From assembly GCA_021299855.1 (NCBI GenBank), contig JAJTEY010000021.1, forward strand, positions 1 to 57,294: 57,294 bases of DNA, read 5' to 3'. Every line of letters starts with the position of its first letter. Position 1 is the first letter of the stretch. A model generated the notes under the pieces. That model made no database searches. It worked only from the letters and a program-made list of their open reading frames with translations, and was not told the DNA's origin. The DNA comes from Bacteroidota bacterium (GTDB lineage: Bacteria; Bacteroidota; Bacteroidia; Palsa-965). A program made the position numbers and the translations under genes. Shown here piece by piece: positions 29,096-38,509 of the stretch.

Positions 29096-29716
29096 ATGTT
29101 AAAAAGGTTATTTCGGCGTTTATTTTTCAATTCTATTTCGACACATGAAATCAGAGAGATATTGGAAAGGGAGTCGATTATTAGCTGTGAAAGAAATTCA
29201 GTTAAAGAAGATTCTTCCCGCTTTTACGCGGAGGCATCAGTAAATAATTTCCAACACAAACGTGATTCTATTTCGATTGGATCTGACTCTCACATAAGAG
29301 GAACACTTCAGGTTTTCGCATATGGAGGAAGTATTCGAATTGGTAATTACTGCTATATCGGGGAAAATTCACATATATGGTCTGGCGACAAAATTGAAAT
29401 TGGAAATAATGTTTTGATTTCCCATCAGGTAAATATTATTGATTCCAATTCACATGAGATCAACGCTTTTGAAAGAGCCGAAGGGTACAAGCATATATTG
29501 ACTAAAGGTCATCCAAAAGAAAAAGGTAGTATTCATACCGCACCAATTCTGATAAAAGATAATGTTTGGATCAGCTTTGGATGCATCATTCTCAAAGGAG
29601 TTACAATTGGTGAAGGTGCGGTAGTTGCTGCTGGAAGTGTTGTGACAAAAGATGTAGCACCATTCTCGCTGGTTGCAGGGAACCCTGCACGATTTATTAA
29701 AGATTTGCCAAGATAA
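29096..29716 (+). CDS. Hexapeptide-repeat acetyltransferase
   Basis: This is a left-handed beta-helix acyltransferase of 206 residues from ATG 29096; a TTG at 29084 is also possible. Seen: ISIGSDSHIRGTLQVF, IRIGNYCYIGENSHIWSGDKIEIGNNVLISHQVNIIDSNSHEIN (with the catalytic-type His), HTAPILIKDNVWISFGCIILKGVTIGEGAVVAAGSVVTKDV, and closing NPARFIKDLP. It probably O-acetylates a sugar of the repeat unit. The N-terminal ~60 residues are basic and may be peripheral to the membrane. Confidence 0.88.
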   Translation: MLKRLFRRLFFNSISTHEIREILERESIISCERNSVKEDSSRFYAEASVNNFQHKRDSISIGSDSHIRGTLQVFAYGGSIRIGNYCYIGENSHIWSGDKIEIGNNVLISHQVNIIDSNSHEINAFERAEGYKHILTKGHPKEKGSIHTAPILIKDNVWISFGCIILKGVTIGEGAVVAAGSVVTKDVAPFSLVAGNPARFIKDLPR

Positions 29717-29764
29717 GAGGAAGAGATTATTATTCAAATAAGGAAGGACCCGGCTTATAAAGAG

Positions 29765-30586
29765 TTGGTGAAATTGGCTTATTTCGACGAGGACCTTACC
29801 CTAAATGTCACGCGTTTTCAGGCATCGGAAGAATTTGCCGCTACCGTACAATATATTCGACAGTACACACAAGCCACTGCATTACCTCTACGTATTGCGG
29901 ATATTGGTGCAGGTAATGGTATTGCTGCCGTTGCTTTTGCGTTGATGGGGTTTGATGTAACCGCTGTAGAACCTGATCCGAGTGATACTGTAGGTGCCGG
30001 TGCTATTCGAGAGTTAAAGGCGCATTACAATTTAAGTAACTTGAATGTGGTAGAGGCGTTCGCTGAAGAAATGCCGATTTCCTCCGATTATTTCGATGTA
30101 GTGTACATCAGGCAGGCAGTGCATCATGCATGCAACTTAAATCAGTTTATGCATGAGGCGTCACGTTTATTAAGAAAAGGTGGAATTTTAATCACCGCTC
30201 GCGATCATGTGGTATATAACGATGCCGACAAGACATGGTTTTTACAAGTTCATCCGTTACATAAATTTTATGGAGGAGAAAACGCGTATACGGAAGCGGA
30301 ATATACATCAGCAATTAACAATGCAGGATTTAGCATAATTGAAATATTGCGACATTACGATTCAGTTATCAATTATTTTCCTGAATCAACATCGACGATT
30401 TCGGAAAAGCGGGCAGCGCGTCAAGCATATGTAGAAAGTAATTTTCAGCGTAGAATTCCATTATTATTCAGAACTTGGTCGAGTGTTCGAAGTTGGTATT
30501 TTAACCGAGCAGAACGACAACTGGGACCGGTATTGGATGCTAAAAAAATACCGGGACGTTTAATTTCATTTATAGCGCAAAAGTAG
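29765..30586 (+). CDS. Class I SAM-dependent methyltransferase with uncertain start
   Basis: Motifs seen: RIADIGAGNGIAAVAFALMGFDVTAVEPD, MPISSDYFDVVYIRQAVHHACNLNQFMHEASRLLRKGGILITARDH. This is a methyltransferase of the Methyltransf_11 kind. The first conventional start is TTG 29765 (GTG 29768 follows). The frame stays open for 48 bases further upstream to a stop at 29714-29716 and encodes IRKDPAYKELVKLAYFD, which looks like genuine N-terminus, with only ATT/ATA codons as possible starts. Either an ATT (29726-29734) is used or an ATG has been lost. The stop overlaps the next gene's GTG by one base. Confidence 0.82.
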   Translation: MVKLAYFDEDLTLNVTRFQASEEFAATVQYIRQYTQATALPLRIADIGAGNGIAAVAFALMGFDVTAVEPDPSDTVGAGAIRELKAHYNLSNLNVVEAFAEEMPISSDYFDVVYIRQAVHHACNLNQFMHEASRLLRKGGILITARDHVVYNDADKTWFLQVHPLHKFYGGENAYTEAEYTSAINNAGFSIIEILRHYDSVINYFPESTSTISEKRAARQAYVESNFQRRIPLLFRTWSSVRSWYFNRAERQLGPVLDAKKIPGRLISFIAQK

Positions 30587-31488
30587 TGGAAAGAATAATT
30601 GTTGTCGGTAGTGTTGGATTTATTGGGAGTGCGTGTTGCAACCATTTTTCGCAATCGTATGAAGTTATTGGTGTGGACGTTCTTCCTGCCAGACATTCAC
30701 GAGAAATTCAGATTGCTCATATCCAAGATATGCGGGCGATAATACAACAGTTTCCGGCAAAGGCTATAATCAATGCATCGGGTTCAGCGCACGTGGGTTT
30801 CTCATTTGAACAGCCTGAAAAGGACTATGAATTGAACGTTGCGAATGTAGCTGTATTATTGGAAGCTATTAGAGCGTATCAGCCCGAATGTCGGTTTATG
30901 AATTTTTCAAGTGCGGCAGTTTATGGTAATCCTGAAATGTTGCCAATTAATGAAGATGATGCTACTAGGCCACTTTCTCCTTACGGTAAACATAAGCTGC
31001 AAGCGGAGCACTTACTATCGGAATATTACCACAAATGCAGCATAGCAACATTGAGTATGCGAGTATTTTCGGCATACGGGCCGGGTTTACGCAAACAATT
31101 ATTTTGGGATCTATTCTCGAAGTGGAAACGCAATCCCAATGTACAATTATTTGGAACCGGGAATGAAAGTCGCGACTTTATCTATATTGATGACGTAGTA
31201 AAAGCTGTCGATACGCTGCTTCACAAAGCCCATTTCGACGGCAGTGCCATTAATGTGGCATCCGGTATAGAAACTACGATAAGCGAGGCCGCAACATTGT
31301 TCTTAGAAGCTTTGAAAAGTCCTTACCGACTTAGTTTTTCCGGCGAGCACAAAAGTGGAGATCCGGCGAATTGGCGCGCGGACATCTCTAAACTGGAAGC
31401 GTTAGGCTTGGAACCACAGATACCGTTTGTGCAAGGAGTTAAGGATTTGGCAAATGCATACAAAGCCTTACATTTGACTAATGAGTAG
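30586..31488 (+). CDS. NAD-dependent epimerase/dehydratase (extended SDR)
   Basis: This 300-residue sugar-nucleotide-modifying enzyme starts at GTG 30586. The cofactor motif is VVGSVGFIGSACCNHF, where the usual second glycine of GGxGFIG is Ser. Next are INASGSAHVGFS, FMNFSSAAVYGNP (catalytic Ser/Thr region), the YxxxK pair in SPYGKHKLQAE, and RVFSAYGPGLRKQLFWDL, then GNESRDFIYIDDVVKAV. The class includes 4-epimerases, 4,6-dehydratases and reductases, and the sequence alone does not choose between them. It overlaps the next gene by eight bases. Confidence 0.88.
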   Translation: MERIIVVGSVGFIGSACCNHFSQSYEVIGVDVLPARHSREIQIAHIQDMRAIIQQFPAKAIINASGSAHVGFSFEQPEKDYELNVANVAVLLEAIRAYQPECRFMNFSSAAVYGNPEMLPINEDDATRPLSPYGKHKLQAEHLLSEYYHKCSIATLSMRVFSAYGPGLRKQLFWDLFSKWKRNPNVQLFGTGNESRDFIYIDDVVKAVDTLLHKAHFDGSAINVASGIETTISEAATLFLEALKSPYRLSFSGEHKSGDPANWRADISKLEALGLEPQIPFVQGVKDLANAYKALHLTNE

Positions 31489-32620
31489 TGCGAATCTTGT
31501 AAAGATTATTATTCCCGAAGTGGATGTGACCGCGTGGATGGGTGGCAAGTTGTACTACGAAAATCTTAAGAAAACAGTTGAAGAGTTTTTTCCTAATATT
31601 TCTTTTGTCACTTACGATGCGCGGTTTAAGCCCGGAGTTGAAACCGGCATAAAGGCTCGAATTGCCCGCAAAATCAAAGGTGTAAATTATATTGATGCTT
31701 TGCATCAAAATGCAAAAGAGTATTTTAACGGGCTTACGGGTAATTGTAAGTCCGTGATTTTTTCCAATCACAGCATTACATACACGGGCGGTGTCCCTTA
31801 TTTATTCTGGATTCCTGACTTCCAATTTTTACACTTGCCCGAATTTGCAGAGCCTGAATATATCGAGCGTCAAAAAAAGTTAGCGTCATCCGGTGCTGCT
31901 CAGGCTACAGCGGTTTTATTAAGCAGTAACGATGCGCGTCAAGACTTTTTGAATTTCGTGCCGGAATACAGCAATAAGGCTCGTGTGGTTTCTTTTGTGA
32001 AGTCTATTGACAAGCGCTATTTACAAAACTCTCCCGAGTTGGTTGCTAAGAAGTATCATTTGCCGAATTCTTTCTTCTATGTTCCGAATCAATTTTGGAA
32101 ACATAAAAATCATCTGCTTGTGTTGAAAGCATTAGTTGTATTAAAGCAACAGGGTGTAGTTCCGTTCGTCGTGTTTTCCGGTAATTGTAATGACTTTCGA
32201 AACCCCGATTATTTTAGTGAATTATTGAACTATACGAATACCAATGGTATCCGCGAACAGGTTGCGTTTCTTGGGATGATACCTTACGAAGATGTGATCG
32301 CATTGATTCGTCAATCTGTAGCAGTTATCAATCCGTCGTTGTTTGAAGGATGGAGTACAACAGTAGAAGAAGTGAAATCTATAGGGAAGCGCATGTTGTT
32401 ATCTGATTTATCTGTTCATCGTGAACAGTTTTCGGACAACGATGCATTTTTTGCCGTATCCGATCCGGCAGAGTTAGCAGAAAAAATGAAGACGTTTTTA
32501 TCACTGGTGCCTGGCCCTGATCAGGAGCGGGAAAATATGGCGGAAGTGGCAACAGTATCTCGACGTCGAATTTTTGCAGAACAATTTGTAGCAATTATAA
32601 ACGATCTTATAGCTCTTTAA
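31481..32620 (+). CDS. Glycosyltransferase family 4
   Basis: This 379-residue GT-B enzyme has a strong C-terminal domain: FFYVPNQFWKHKNHLLVLKALVVLKQQGVVPFVVFSGN, REQVAFLGMIPYEDVIALIRQSVAVINPSLFEGWSTTVEEVKSIGKRMLLSDLSVHREQ. This pattern (NPSLFEGW, EE at the donor site) is that of GT4 mannosyl/rhamnosyl-type transferases. The N-terminal half has ITYTGGVPYLFWIPDFQFLHLPE. It overlaps the upstream SDR gene. Confidence 0.9.
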   Translation: MSSANLVKIIIPEVDVTAWMGGKLYYENLKKTVEEFFPNISFVTYDARFKPGVETGIKARIARKIKGVNYIDALHQNAKEYFNGLTGNCKSVIFSNHSITYTGGVPYLFWIPDFQFLHLPEFAEPEYIERQKKLASSGAAQATAVLLSSNDARQDFLNFVPEYSNKARVVSFVKSIDKRYLQNSPELVAKKYHLPNSFFYVPNQFWKHKNHLLVLKALVVLKQQGVVPFVVFSGNCNDFRNPDYFSELLNYTNTNGIREQVAFLGMIPYEDVIALIRQSVAVINPSLFEGWSTTVEEVKSIGKRMLLSDLSVHREQFSDNDAFFAVSDPAELAEKMKTFLSLVPGPDQERENMAEVATVSRRRIFAEQFVAIINDLIAL

Positions 32621-32622
32621 CC

Positions 32623-33651
32623 GTGGAAACGCTACCTAAAATTACGGTTATTACGCCATCGTTTAATCAAGGCGGGTATATCGAAGAGACGATAAGGTCT
32701 ATTCTTGATCAAGCATACCCAAACCTGGAATATTTTATTATTGATGGTGGAAGTACGGATAATACAGTTGACGTTATAAAGAAATATCAAGATAAAATTA
32801 CTTGGTGGATTAGTGAAAAAGATCGTGGACAGACCGATGCATTAAATAAAGGTTTCAGGAAATCTACAGGATCTATTTTGTGTTGGATAAATAGTGACGA
32901 CGTCCTGGCACCGGGTTGTTTACAGCATGTAGCGTCATTGTTTCAAGCTTCGAAATGCAATTTAGTAAGCGGGCCAATTGAAATTTTTGATAATCAAAAA
33001 CGATGGCGTTATGCTCCTGCGTATCAGCCGGGTGAATCGCTGCAAGTGGCAATTGGTAAAGATTTTTATAATCAACCTGGCACATTTTTTAACAGAGAAG
33101 CGCTGCATCGCGTGGGCTTATTGGATGAGCGTTTGCATTATGTAATGGATAAAGAATGGTGGATTCGATACCTGTTGTACTGCGGTGTAGAGAGCATTAC
33201 GGTAACGGATCGTATCTTGGCGTATCACCGGTATCACGATACTTCAAAAACTATCGCACAAGTGGATAAGTTCATGACGGAATACGCACAGATTATCTAT
33301 GCACACTGTATGCAGGCTCATCAAGTTAAATTAGCGCAAGTATTGAGTTTGAAGTATCACGTGCAATCTGCTGCTTACTCATGTAATCATAGTATGGAGA
33401 ATTGGCATGATGCATACGGTATACAGTTGGTGGCTAATTTGCTCGTGAGGAGGGTGTGTTTGCCGTTATCTCCGAAGGACTATGAATTAGCACGTGCACT
33501 GGTTACAGTTGTTCCTGATGAAATATATATCGCAGATGCCGGCTGTGCCGTTAAGTGGCAATGTCTTCGCGATTTGGGACATTCTTCGTCGTATATGATG
33601 TACCGATGGAAGGCGCCATTGCGGGCCTTAATTAACTGTTTTAAAAGGTAA
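32623..33651 (+). CDS. Glycosyltransferase family 2
   Basis: This 342-residue GT-A enzyme starts at GTG 32623, two bases after the previous stop. Seen: ITVITPSFNQGGYIEETIRSILDQAYPNLEYFIIDGGSTDNTVDVI, ITWWISEKDRGQTDALNKGFRKSTGSILCWINSDDVLAPG (SDD metal-binding motif near residue 92), and PGTFFNREAL. It is a typical family 2 transferase of surface-glycan clusters. The C-terminal ~120 residues are specific and may bind the acceptor. Confidence 0.92.
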   Translation: METLPKITVITPSFNQGGYIEETIRSILDQAYPNLEYFIIDGGSTDNTVDVIKKYQDKITWWISEKDRGQTDALNKGFRKSTGSILCWINSDDVLAPGCLQHVASLFQASKCNLVSGPIEIFDNQKRWRYAPAYQPGESLQVAIGKDFYNQPGTFFNREALHRVGLLDERLHYVMDKEWWIRYLLYCGVESITVTDRILAYHRYHDTSKTIAQVDKFMTEYAQIIYAHCMQAHQVKLAQVLSLKYHVQSAAYSCNHSMENWHDAYGIQLVANLLVRRVCLPLSPKDYELARALVTVVPDEIYIADAGCAVKWQCLRDLGHSSSYMMYRWKAPLRALINCFKR

Positions 33652-33681
33652 ATTTCGAATAAGTACAATAATGTTGGAGAA

Positions 33682-34344
33682 ATGATATTTAAAAGAATAG
33701 TTAAATTTCTTGGATTTGAATCAAATCGTAAACTGCTCGGTAAAAAGTTTACCAATATATACGAGCACAATTTGTTCAATGGGCAGGAGTCGGTATCCGG
33801 CCCGGGTTCCGATTTGTTACAAACAGAAGTATTACGTAATGAATTGCCGGTGGTATTTAAACAATACGGTATTACTTCCGTGGTAGATGCTCCATGTGGT
33901 GATTTCTATTGGATGCAGCGCGTTAATCTGGATGCGGTAAAATATATCGGTTGTGATATAGTAGAAGCCCTAATTGAAAAGAATAACTCCTTATACGCGT
34001 CTGATCTGCGATCTTTCCGACGTGCTGATATTGTTAATGAATTACTACCAAAGGCAGATGTCATTTTTTGTCGAGATTGCTTAGTACATCTAACATACGA
34101 ACAAGCCATACTGGCAATCAGTAATTTTAAAAAATCCGGAAGCACCTATATGCTTACTACAACCTTTCCGGGTCGCACTAATCGTGACTTAGGCGATATT
34201 CTTTGGAGACCATTAGATTTGACCCGGCCACCTTTCAATCTTCCACCGCCTGTGCACATCATACTCGAAAAATGTACCGAGAACAATGGAAGATATGCAG
34301 ATAAGAGCATGGGATTGTGGCGATTGAAGGACGTAAAATTGTAA
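33682..34344 (+). CDS. Class I SAM-dependent methyltransferase
   Basis: This 220-residue protein has the motif I variant SVVDAPCGDFYWMQRV, KYIGCDIVEALIEKN, ADVIFCRDCLVHLTYEQAILAISNFKKSGSTYMLTTTFPG and RPLDLTRPPFNLPPP. The DAPCGDFxWM signature marks a distinct group of methyltransferases found beside glycosyltransferases. The acceptor is unknown. It stands 30 bases after the previous gene, with no promoter box seen. Confidence 0.85.
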   Translation: MIFKRIVKFLGFESNRKLLGKKFTNIYEHNLFNGQESVSGPGSDLLQTEVLRNELPVVFKQYGITSVVDAPCGDFYWMQRVNLDAVKYIGCDIVEALIEKNNSLYASDLRSFRRADIVNELLPKADVIFCRDCLVHLTYEQAILAISNFKKSGSTYMLTTTFPGRTNRDLGDILWRPLDLTRPPFNLPPPVHIILEKCTENNGRYADKSMGLWRLKDVKL

Positions 34345-34348
34345 CACC

Positions 34349-35485
34349 GTGATACCGTCCGGAGTGGATATTGCTTTTGTATTTCATGATACCGGCTTAA
34401 CCGGTGCATCTGTTGCCCTGCTCCGGTATCTGCAATTTGTAAAAGCGCAACAATACTTTTCGTTTGTTGCTCTGGTGCCGGGGAAAGGTTCATTATTCAC
34501 AGAGTTATGCACTCTTACGGAACCGATAATTTATAGCGCAAGTGTACATCCAGCTTCACGGTTAACTAGATTCATTGATGCAATCCTACAAAGGACAACT
34601 ACTATAAATCGAACAGCTGCATTGTTGGAACATCTGGAGGCGGTTCAGCCTCAGTTAGTGTATTTCAATACCGTGGTTTGTGCGCCTTACATTGAAGCCT
34701 TGGTTCAAAATAGTTCAGCACAAGTTGTTTGGCATATACATGAATTGAAACATGGTGTACAATTAACGGGAATCGATCCAAACAAAGCATTGAATGAACA
34801 TCCTAAACTTATTGCCAACTCTGAAACAACTCGTTCATTTTTAGCCACTTCGTTTAAGCTAGATCCGAAAATGATTTCTGTACATACTCCGTGTTTGCCT
34901 TTAGTAAATTCAGTTAAACGCAAAAATCGGCAAGTAACAGATAGCGCTAGGGTAGTGGCTTGCGGTACTGCTTTACATTCAAAAGGGATTAACGATTTTG
35001 TACAATTAGCAATGAAGTACAAGGAGTTGTTTCCGACCCCAAAAGTTTCTTTCGAATGGGTGGGCAATATTAAGTATTTGTCTCGGGAGTTAATCTGCAG
35101 TTTAGAAACGGCTCGCAGCTTTGTTCATTTTCGTGGTGTTATTCAAAATATGGATGCCATATACAACGATACAGATGTACTGGTGTCGCTATCACATGAA
35201 GAATCATTTGGTTTAACAATTATTGAAGCTGCATCGTTTGGTGTTCCTGCTGTGGGTTATAATAACTCGGGTGAAATAAGTAGGTTACTGGTTGCTGCGG
35301 GTAGTACACTGTCAGATCGTGGAAATTTCGACGCAGTGGCTCAATCTATCCATCTGTTGTTAACTGATCGGGAAAGTTATGTTCGCCGGTGCGACGAGGT
35401 CTTTGAATGGTCGCGGCAATACGCAGCCGAAAAAGTAGTTCCGAATTGGCTAGCTACAGTTAAATCATTCTTGAACGAAAAGTAA
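34349..35485 (+). CDS. Glycosyltransferase family 4
   Basis: This 378-residue enzyme starts at GTG 34349, four bases after the preceding stop. Seen: FVFHDTGLTGASVALLRYL (N-terminal glycine-rich acceptor side), QVVWHIHELKHGVQ, LIANSETTRSFLATSF, then ARVVACGTALHSKGINDFVQLAMKY, HFRGVIQNMDAIYNDTDVLVSLSHEESFGLTIIEAASFGVPAVGYNNSGEI. The Glu pair before the donor site (ESFGLTIIE) fits GT4. One base is shared with the next gene (TAATG). Confidence 0.9.
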   Translation: MIPSGVDIAFVFHDTGLTGASVALLRYLQFVKAQQYFSFVALVPGKGSLFTELCTLTEPIIYSASVHPASRLTRFIDAILQRTTTINRTAALLEHLEAVQPQLVYFNTVVCAPYIEALVQNSSAQVVWHIHELKHGVQLTGIDPNKALNEHPKLIANSETTRSFLATSFKLDPKMISVHTPCLPLVNSVKRKNRQVTDSARVVACGTALHSKGINDFVQLAMKYKELFPTPKVSFEWVGNIKYLSRELICSLETARSFVHFRGVIQNMDAIYNDTDVLVSLSHEESFGLTIIEAASFGVPAVGYNNSGEISRLLVAAGSTLSDRGNFDAVAQSIHLLLTDRESYVRRCDEVFEWSRQYAAEKVVPNWLATVKSFLNEK

Positions 35486-36411
35486 TGAAGCCCCTCGTAT
35501 CTGTCATAGTTCCTAACTATAATCATGCTGCGTTTCTTCAGCAGCGTCTGGACAGCATTTATAATCAGACCTATTCTAATTTTCAAGTTATATTACTAGA
35601 CGATTGTTCAACTGATCATTCTTTACAAATATTAAAATTGTTTGAGAATCATGTACGAACGAAGTGTTTAATATGCAATACGGTTAATAGTAAAAGTCCG
35701 TTCAGTCAGTGGAAAAAGGGTATTCAACAGGCTGATGGATTGTTACTTTGGATTGCCGAAAGCGATGATTATGCAGATTTAAATTTTCTTCAGGTAAGTG
35801 TTGATGCAATTTTGTCCGGTGCAGATTTGTGCTATGCCAAAAATTGTCGTGTAAATGAAATGGGTGCACCGTTTTCCGGTGATTCTATGTATTGGTATCG
35901 CGATATATCAGATACACGATGGTTAAACTCGTTTCGGGCAGATGCGAAGACGGAGTTGCGGGATGTCTTGTTTAAAAAATGTGTTATCAATAATGCGAGT
36001 GCAGTTGTATTTAAAAAAAATGAGCTTACCGAAGAGCTGTTAAACCGTGTTAGCGGCATGTTTTATTCCGGCGATTGGCTATTCTGGATGTTGTATTTCG
36101 AGAATATCAGCACGTTGATTTATACAACAGCAACTACTAATTATTTCAGGACACATGCCGGCGTAACTCGTGTAACTGCGCCGGAACGAAGGAATCCGGA
36201 AAATTTGAAAGTGCTACGTTATGTTCTGCAACACCCGTTAAGCAGCGGTCAACGATTGACTTTAGCACGGTATTATTTTGCTCATCACTTTGTGATACCG
36301 GCAAGACGAAAAATTCGATTTCATTTCTTGTTCCTCGTGGCCATTTGTAAGAATGTTCCTTTATTAATTTTACCGTGGTTAAAGTTTATAATCACCGGAG
36401 AACGAAAATGA
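35485..36411 (+). CDS. Glycosyltransferase family 2
   Basis: This 308-residue GT-A enzyme begins VSVIVPNYNHAAFLQQRLDSIYNQTYSNFQVILLDDCSTDHS, with GLLLWIAESDDYADLNFL as the metal-binding region (about residues 88-105) and FYSGDWLFWMLYFE as the acceptor-side segment. The C-terminus has a hydrophobic stretch (FHFLFLVAICKNVPLLILPWLKFII) that may anchor it to the inner membrane. It overlaps the next gene by four bases (ATGA). Confidence 0.91.
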   Translation: MKPLVSVIVPNYNHAAFLQQRLDSIYNQTYSNFQVILLDDCSTDHSLQILKLFENHVRTKCLICNTVNSKSPFSQWKKGIQQADGLLLWIAESDDYADLNFLQVSVDAILSGADLCYAKNCRVNEMGAPFSGDSMYWYRDISDTRWLNSFRADAKTELRDVLFKKCVINNASAVVFKKNELTEELLNRVSGMFYSGDWLFWMLYFENISTLIYTTATTNYFRTHAGVTRVTAPERRNPENLKVLRYVLQHPLSSGQRLTLARYYFAHHFVIPARRKIRFHFLFLVAICKNVPLLILPWLKFIITGERK

Positions 36412-37601
36412 TGAGGCGTAATAAAATCTGGATTACGAGCGCTTGGTATCCGACCGCCACTTCAACAGCGGGAATTTTTGTCAAAGAACAGGCAGAAGCG
36501 CTGCAGCGTGCGGGACATGAGGCGCATGTGTTAATCATTACATACTCCACCTTAGGCCAGGGTATTAAAGCACGTTTCAATAAACCCGATAAGAACTTCG
36601 ACGCATCAGGATCAATTCAAGTGCATCATTTTCATGTTCAGGTGCTGCGTTCTTTGTCGCATACCAGAAATCCACAACGGCTATTGAAGGGAATTATTTT
36701 AAAGGATGTTGCTCGTCAATCGCGCAAATTAGCTGCAATTGCAGGTATTCCGGATATTATCCATCACCACTGTTTATCGGATAACGCATACGTGGCAGAA
36801 CATCTGGCGACACAATGGAATATACCGTATGTATTTACGGAACATTCGAATTACAGGACTGATGACGAATTGAATAAATTCAATGTGTTTGAAACGTACG
36901 AAGACAGAAAACGATTTGTTCAAGGAGCTGCTGCTCGTATTGGCGTAAGTGAAAATCGCGCAAAATCGTATTCGGATTGTTACGACGCTCCGTTTGAAGT
37001 AATCGGCAATTTGGTTTCGGATGTTTTTCGTGTGGAACCTGTTCGCGTGGAGAAGGAGAAAAAATTCACTTTTTGTGCAGTAGGAATTCTCGAACATCGG
37101 AAACGTTATGATCTTCTGATTGATGCCTTTGCAAAAGCATTTCGAGGCAAAGAGGCTCAGTTATTAATTGCAGGTTCCGGCACACGAAAGCATGAGCTGG
37201 AGCAGTTGTGCCAATCACTGCAGGTTAGCGAGCAGGTGAAGTTTTTGGGAAAATTGAATCGTCAGGAATTAATCGAATTGTTCGATCGTTCTCAGTGTCA
37301 TGTGTTGGCTTCGGATGAGGAGACATTTGGTATTGTACACGCTGAAGCGATGTTTCGCGGATTGCCTGTTATATCGACAATTTGCGGAGGACCGGAAGAA
37401 ATCATCACTCCTGAATCGGGATTATTGGTTCCGAAAGGTGATGTCGTTGCATTAGCCAATAAAATGATAGCACTTCAGCAACAGTACTCCTTATACAATA
37501 GCGATAAAATTCGTCAATCCGCTATTTCACGATTTGCCGAAACAGAAGTAGTAGGTCAATTACAGCGGGTATATCAACAAGTATTGTCGCAACATTCCTG
37601 A
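36408..37601 (+). CDS. Glycosyltransferase family 4
   Basis: The protein has 397 residues from ATG 36408, chosen because it makes the ATGA overlap used at other junctions and begins just before IWITSAWYPTATSTAGIFVKEQAEALQRAGHEAHV, the normal GT4 start. Further motifs: YVFTEHSNYRTDDE, RIGVSENRAKSYSD, FTFCAVGILEHRKRYDLLIDAFAKAFRGKEAQLLIAGSG, VKFLGKLNRQELIELFDRSQCHVLASDEETFGIVHAEAMFRGLPVISTICGGPEEII. All donor-site residues appear intact. Confidence 0.92.
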   Translation: MMRRNKIWITSAWYPTATSTAGIFVKEQAEALQRAGHEAHVLIITYSTLGQGIKARFNKPDKNFDASGSIQVHHFHVQVLRSLSHTRNPQRLLKGIILKDVARQSRKLAAIAGIPDIIHHHCLSDNAYVAEHLATQWNIPYVFTEHSNYRTDDELNKFNVFETYEDRKRFVQGAAARIGVSENRAKSYSDCYDAPFEVIGNLVSDVFRVEPVRVEKEKKFTFCAVGILEHRKRYDLLIDAFAKAFRGKEAQLLIAGSGTRKHELEQLCQSLQVSEQVKFLGKLNRQELIELFDRSQCHVLASDEETFGIVHAEAMFRGLPVISTICGGPEEIITPESGLLVPKGDVVALANKMIALQQQYSLYNSDKIRQSAISRFAETEVVGQLQRVYQQVLSQHS

Positions 37602-37605
37602 AACC

Positions 37606-38505
37606 ATGAAACAATTTATTAAAAATATTATTTTTAATATTCCACCTGTTCGCAGGATGAAGGAGGAATTAGAGCGTTATAAGACGTATCATCCGCCCGG
37701 ACATTATTACAGTCCGATTCCTGACAAACAGTACGTTCGGGACAATGCCGAAAGAATATTTGATCGTTCATCAAAGCAATTAGCCGGCATCGATTTGAGA
37801 ATTGATCAGCAGTTGGAATTGGTGCGGGAATTATCCGCTTATGGTACATTACATGGTCTTCCCGCAAGAAAACGGGAAGGTTTCAGATATTGGTTTGAAA
37901 ATCCCTTATTTTCCTGGTGCGATGGTGTAATTCTGTCTTCCATGATCCGACACCTCAAACCGAAACGTATTATTGAAGCGGGTTCCGGTTATTCTTCTGC
38001 CGTAATGCTGGATGTCAATGAGAAGTATTTTAATAATGAAATTGACATTTGTTTGATTGAACCGTATCCTGTGCGACTGAACGGTTTGACGAAAGGATTT
38101 AACCGAAATTACAGCATTACGGAAAAGTTTATTCAGGATTTAAATCCTGAATTTTTTAAAGAGCTTCGAGCGAATGACATTTTGTTCATTGATTCCACGC
38201 ACGTTTCCAAAGCGGGTAGTGATGTGAATTTTATTTTATTTGAATTATTACCAAAATTATCATCAGGAGTAATCATACATTTTCATGATGTATTTTATCC
38301 GTTCGAGTATCCGCAAGAATGGATTGAAAGAGGATACGCGTGGAATGAAGACTATCTGTTGCGTGCCTTTTTGATGTATAACAGGGAGTTTGAGCTGTTG
38401 TTATTCAATAATTTTCTGGAGATTCATTATCCTGACGTTTTGCAGCAGTATTTACCCGATACACTAAAACATCCGGGCGGTGGTTTGTGGTTAAGAAAAA
38501 AGTAA
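37606..38505 (+). CDS. Class I SAM-dependent methyltransferase (Methyltransf_24-like)
   Basis: This 299-residue protein has the SAM-binding core near residue 125 (KRIIEAGSGYSSAVML), DICLIEPYPVRL, ELRANDILFIDSTHVSKAGSDVNFILFELLPKLSSGVIIHFHDVFYPFEYP and WNEDYLLRAFLMY. The SGVxIHFHDV motif is typical of a methyltransferase group in glycan clusters. The N-terminal ~100 residues, starting with a basic hydrophobic helix, are specific to this group. It follows the glycosyltransferase by four bases. Confidence 0.83.
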   Translation: MKQFIKNIIFNIPPVRRMKEELERYKTYHPPGHYYSPIPDKQYVRDNAERIFDRSSKQLAGIDLRIDQQLELVRELSAYGTLHGLPARKREGFRYWFENPLFSWCDGVILSSMIRHLKPKRIIEAGSGYSSAVMLDVNEKYFNNEIDICLIEPYPVRLNGLTKGFNRNYSITEKFIQDLNPEFFKELRANDILFIDSTHVSKAGSDVNFILFELLPKLSSGVIIHFHDVFYPFEYPQEWIERGYAWNEDYLLRAFLMYNREFELLLFNNFLEIHYPDVLQQYLPDTLKHPGGGLWLRKK

Positions 38506-38509
38506 GCGG

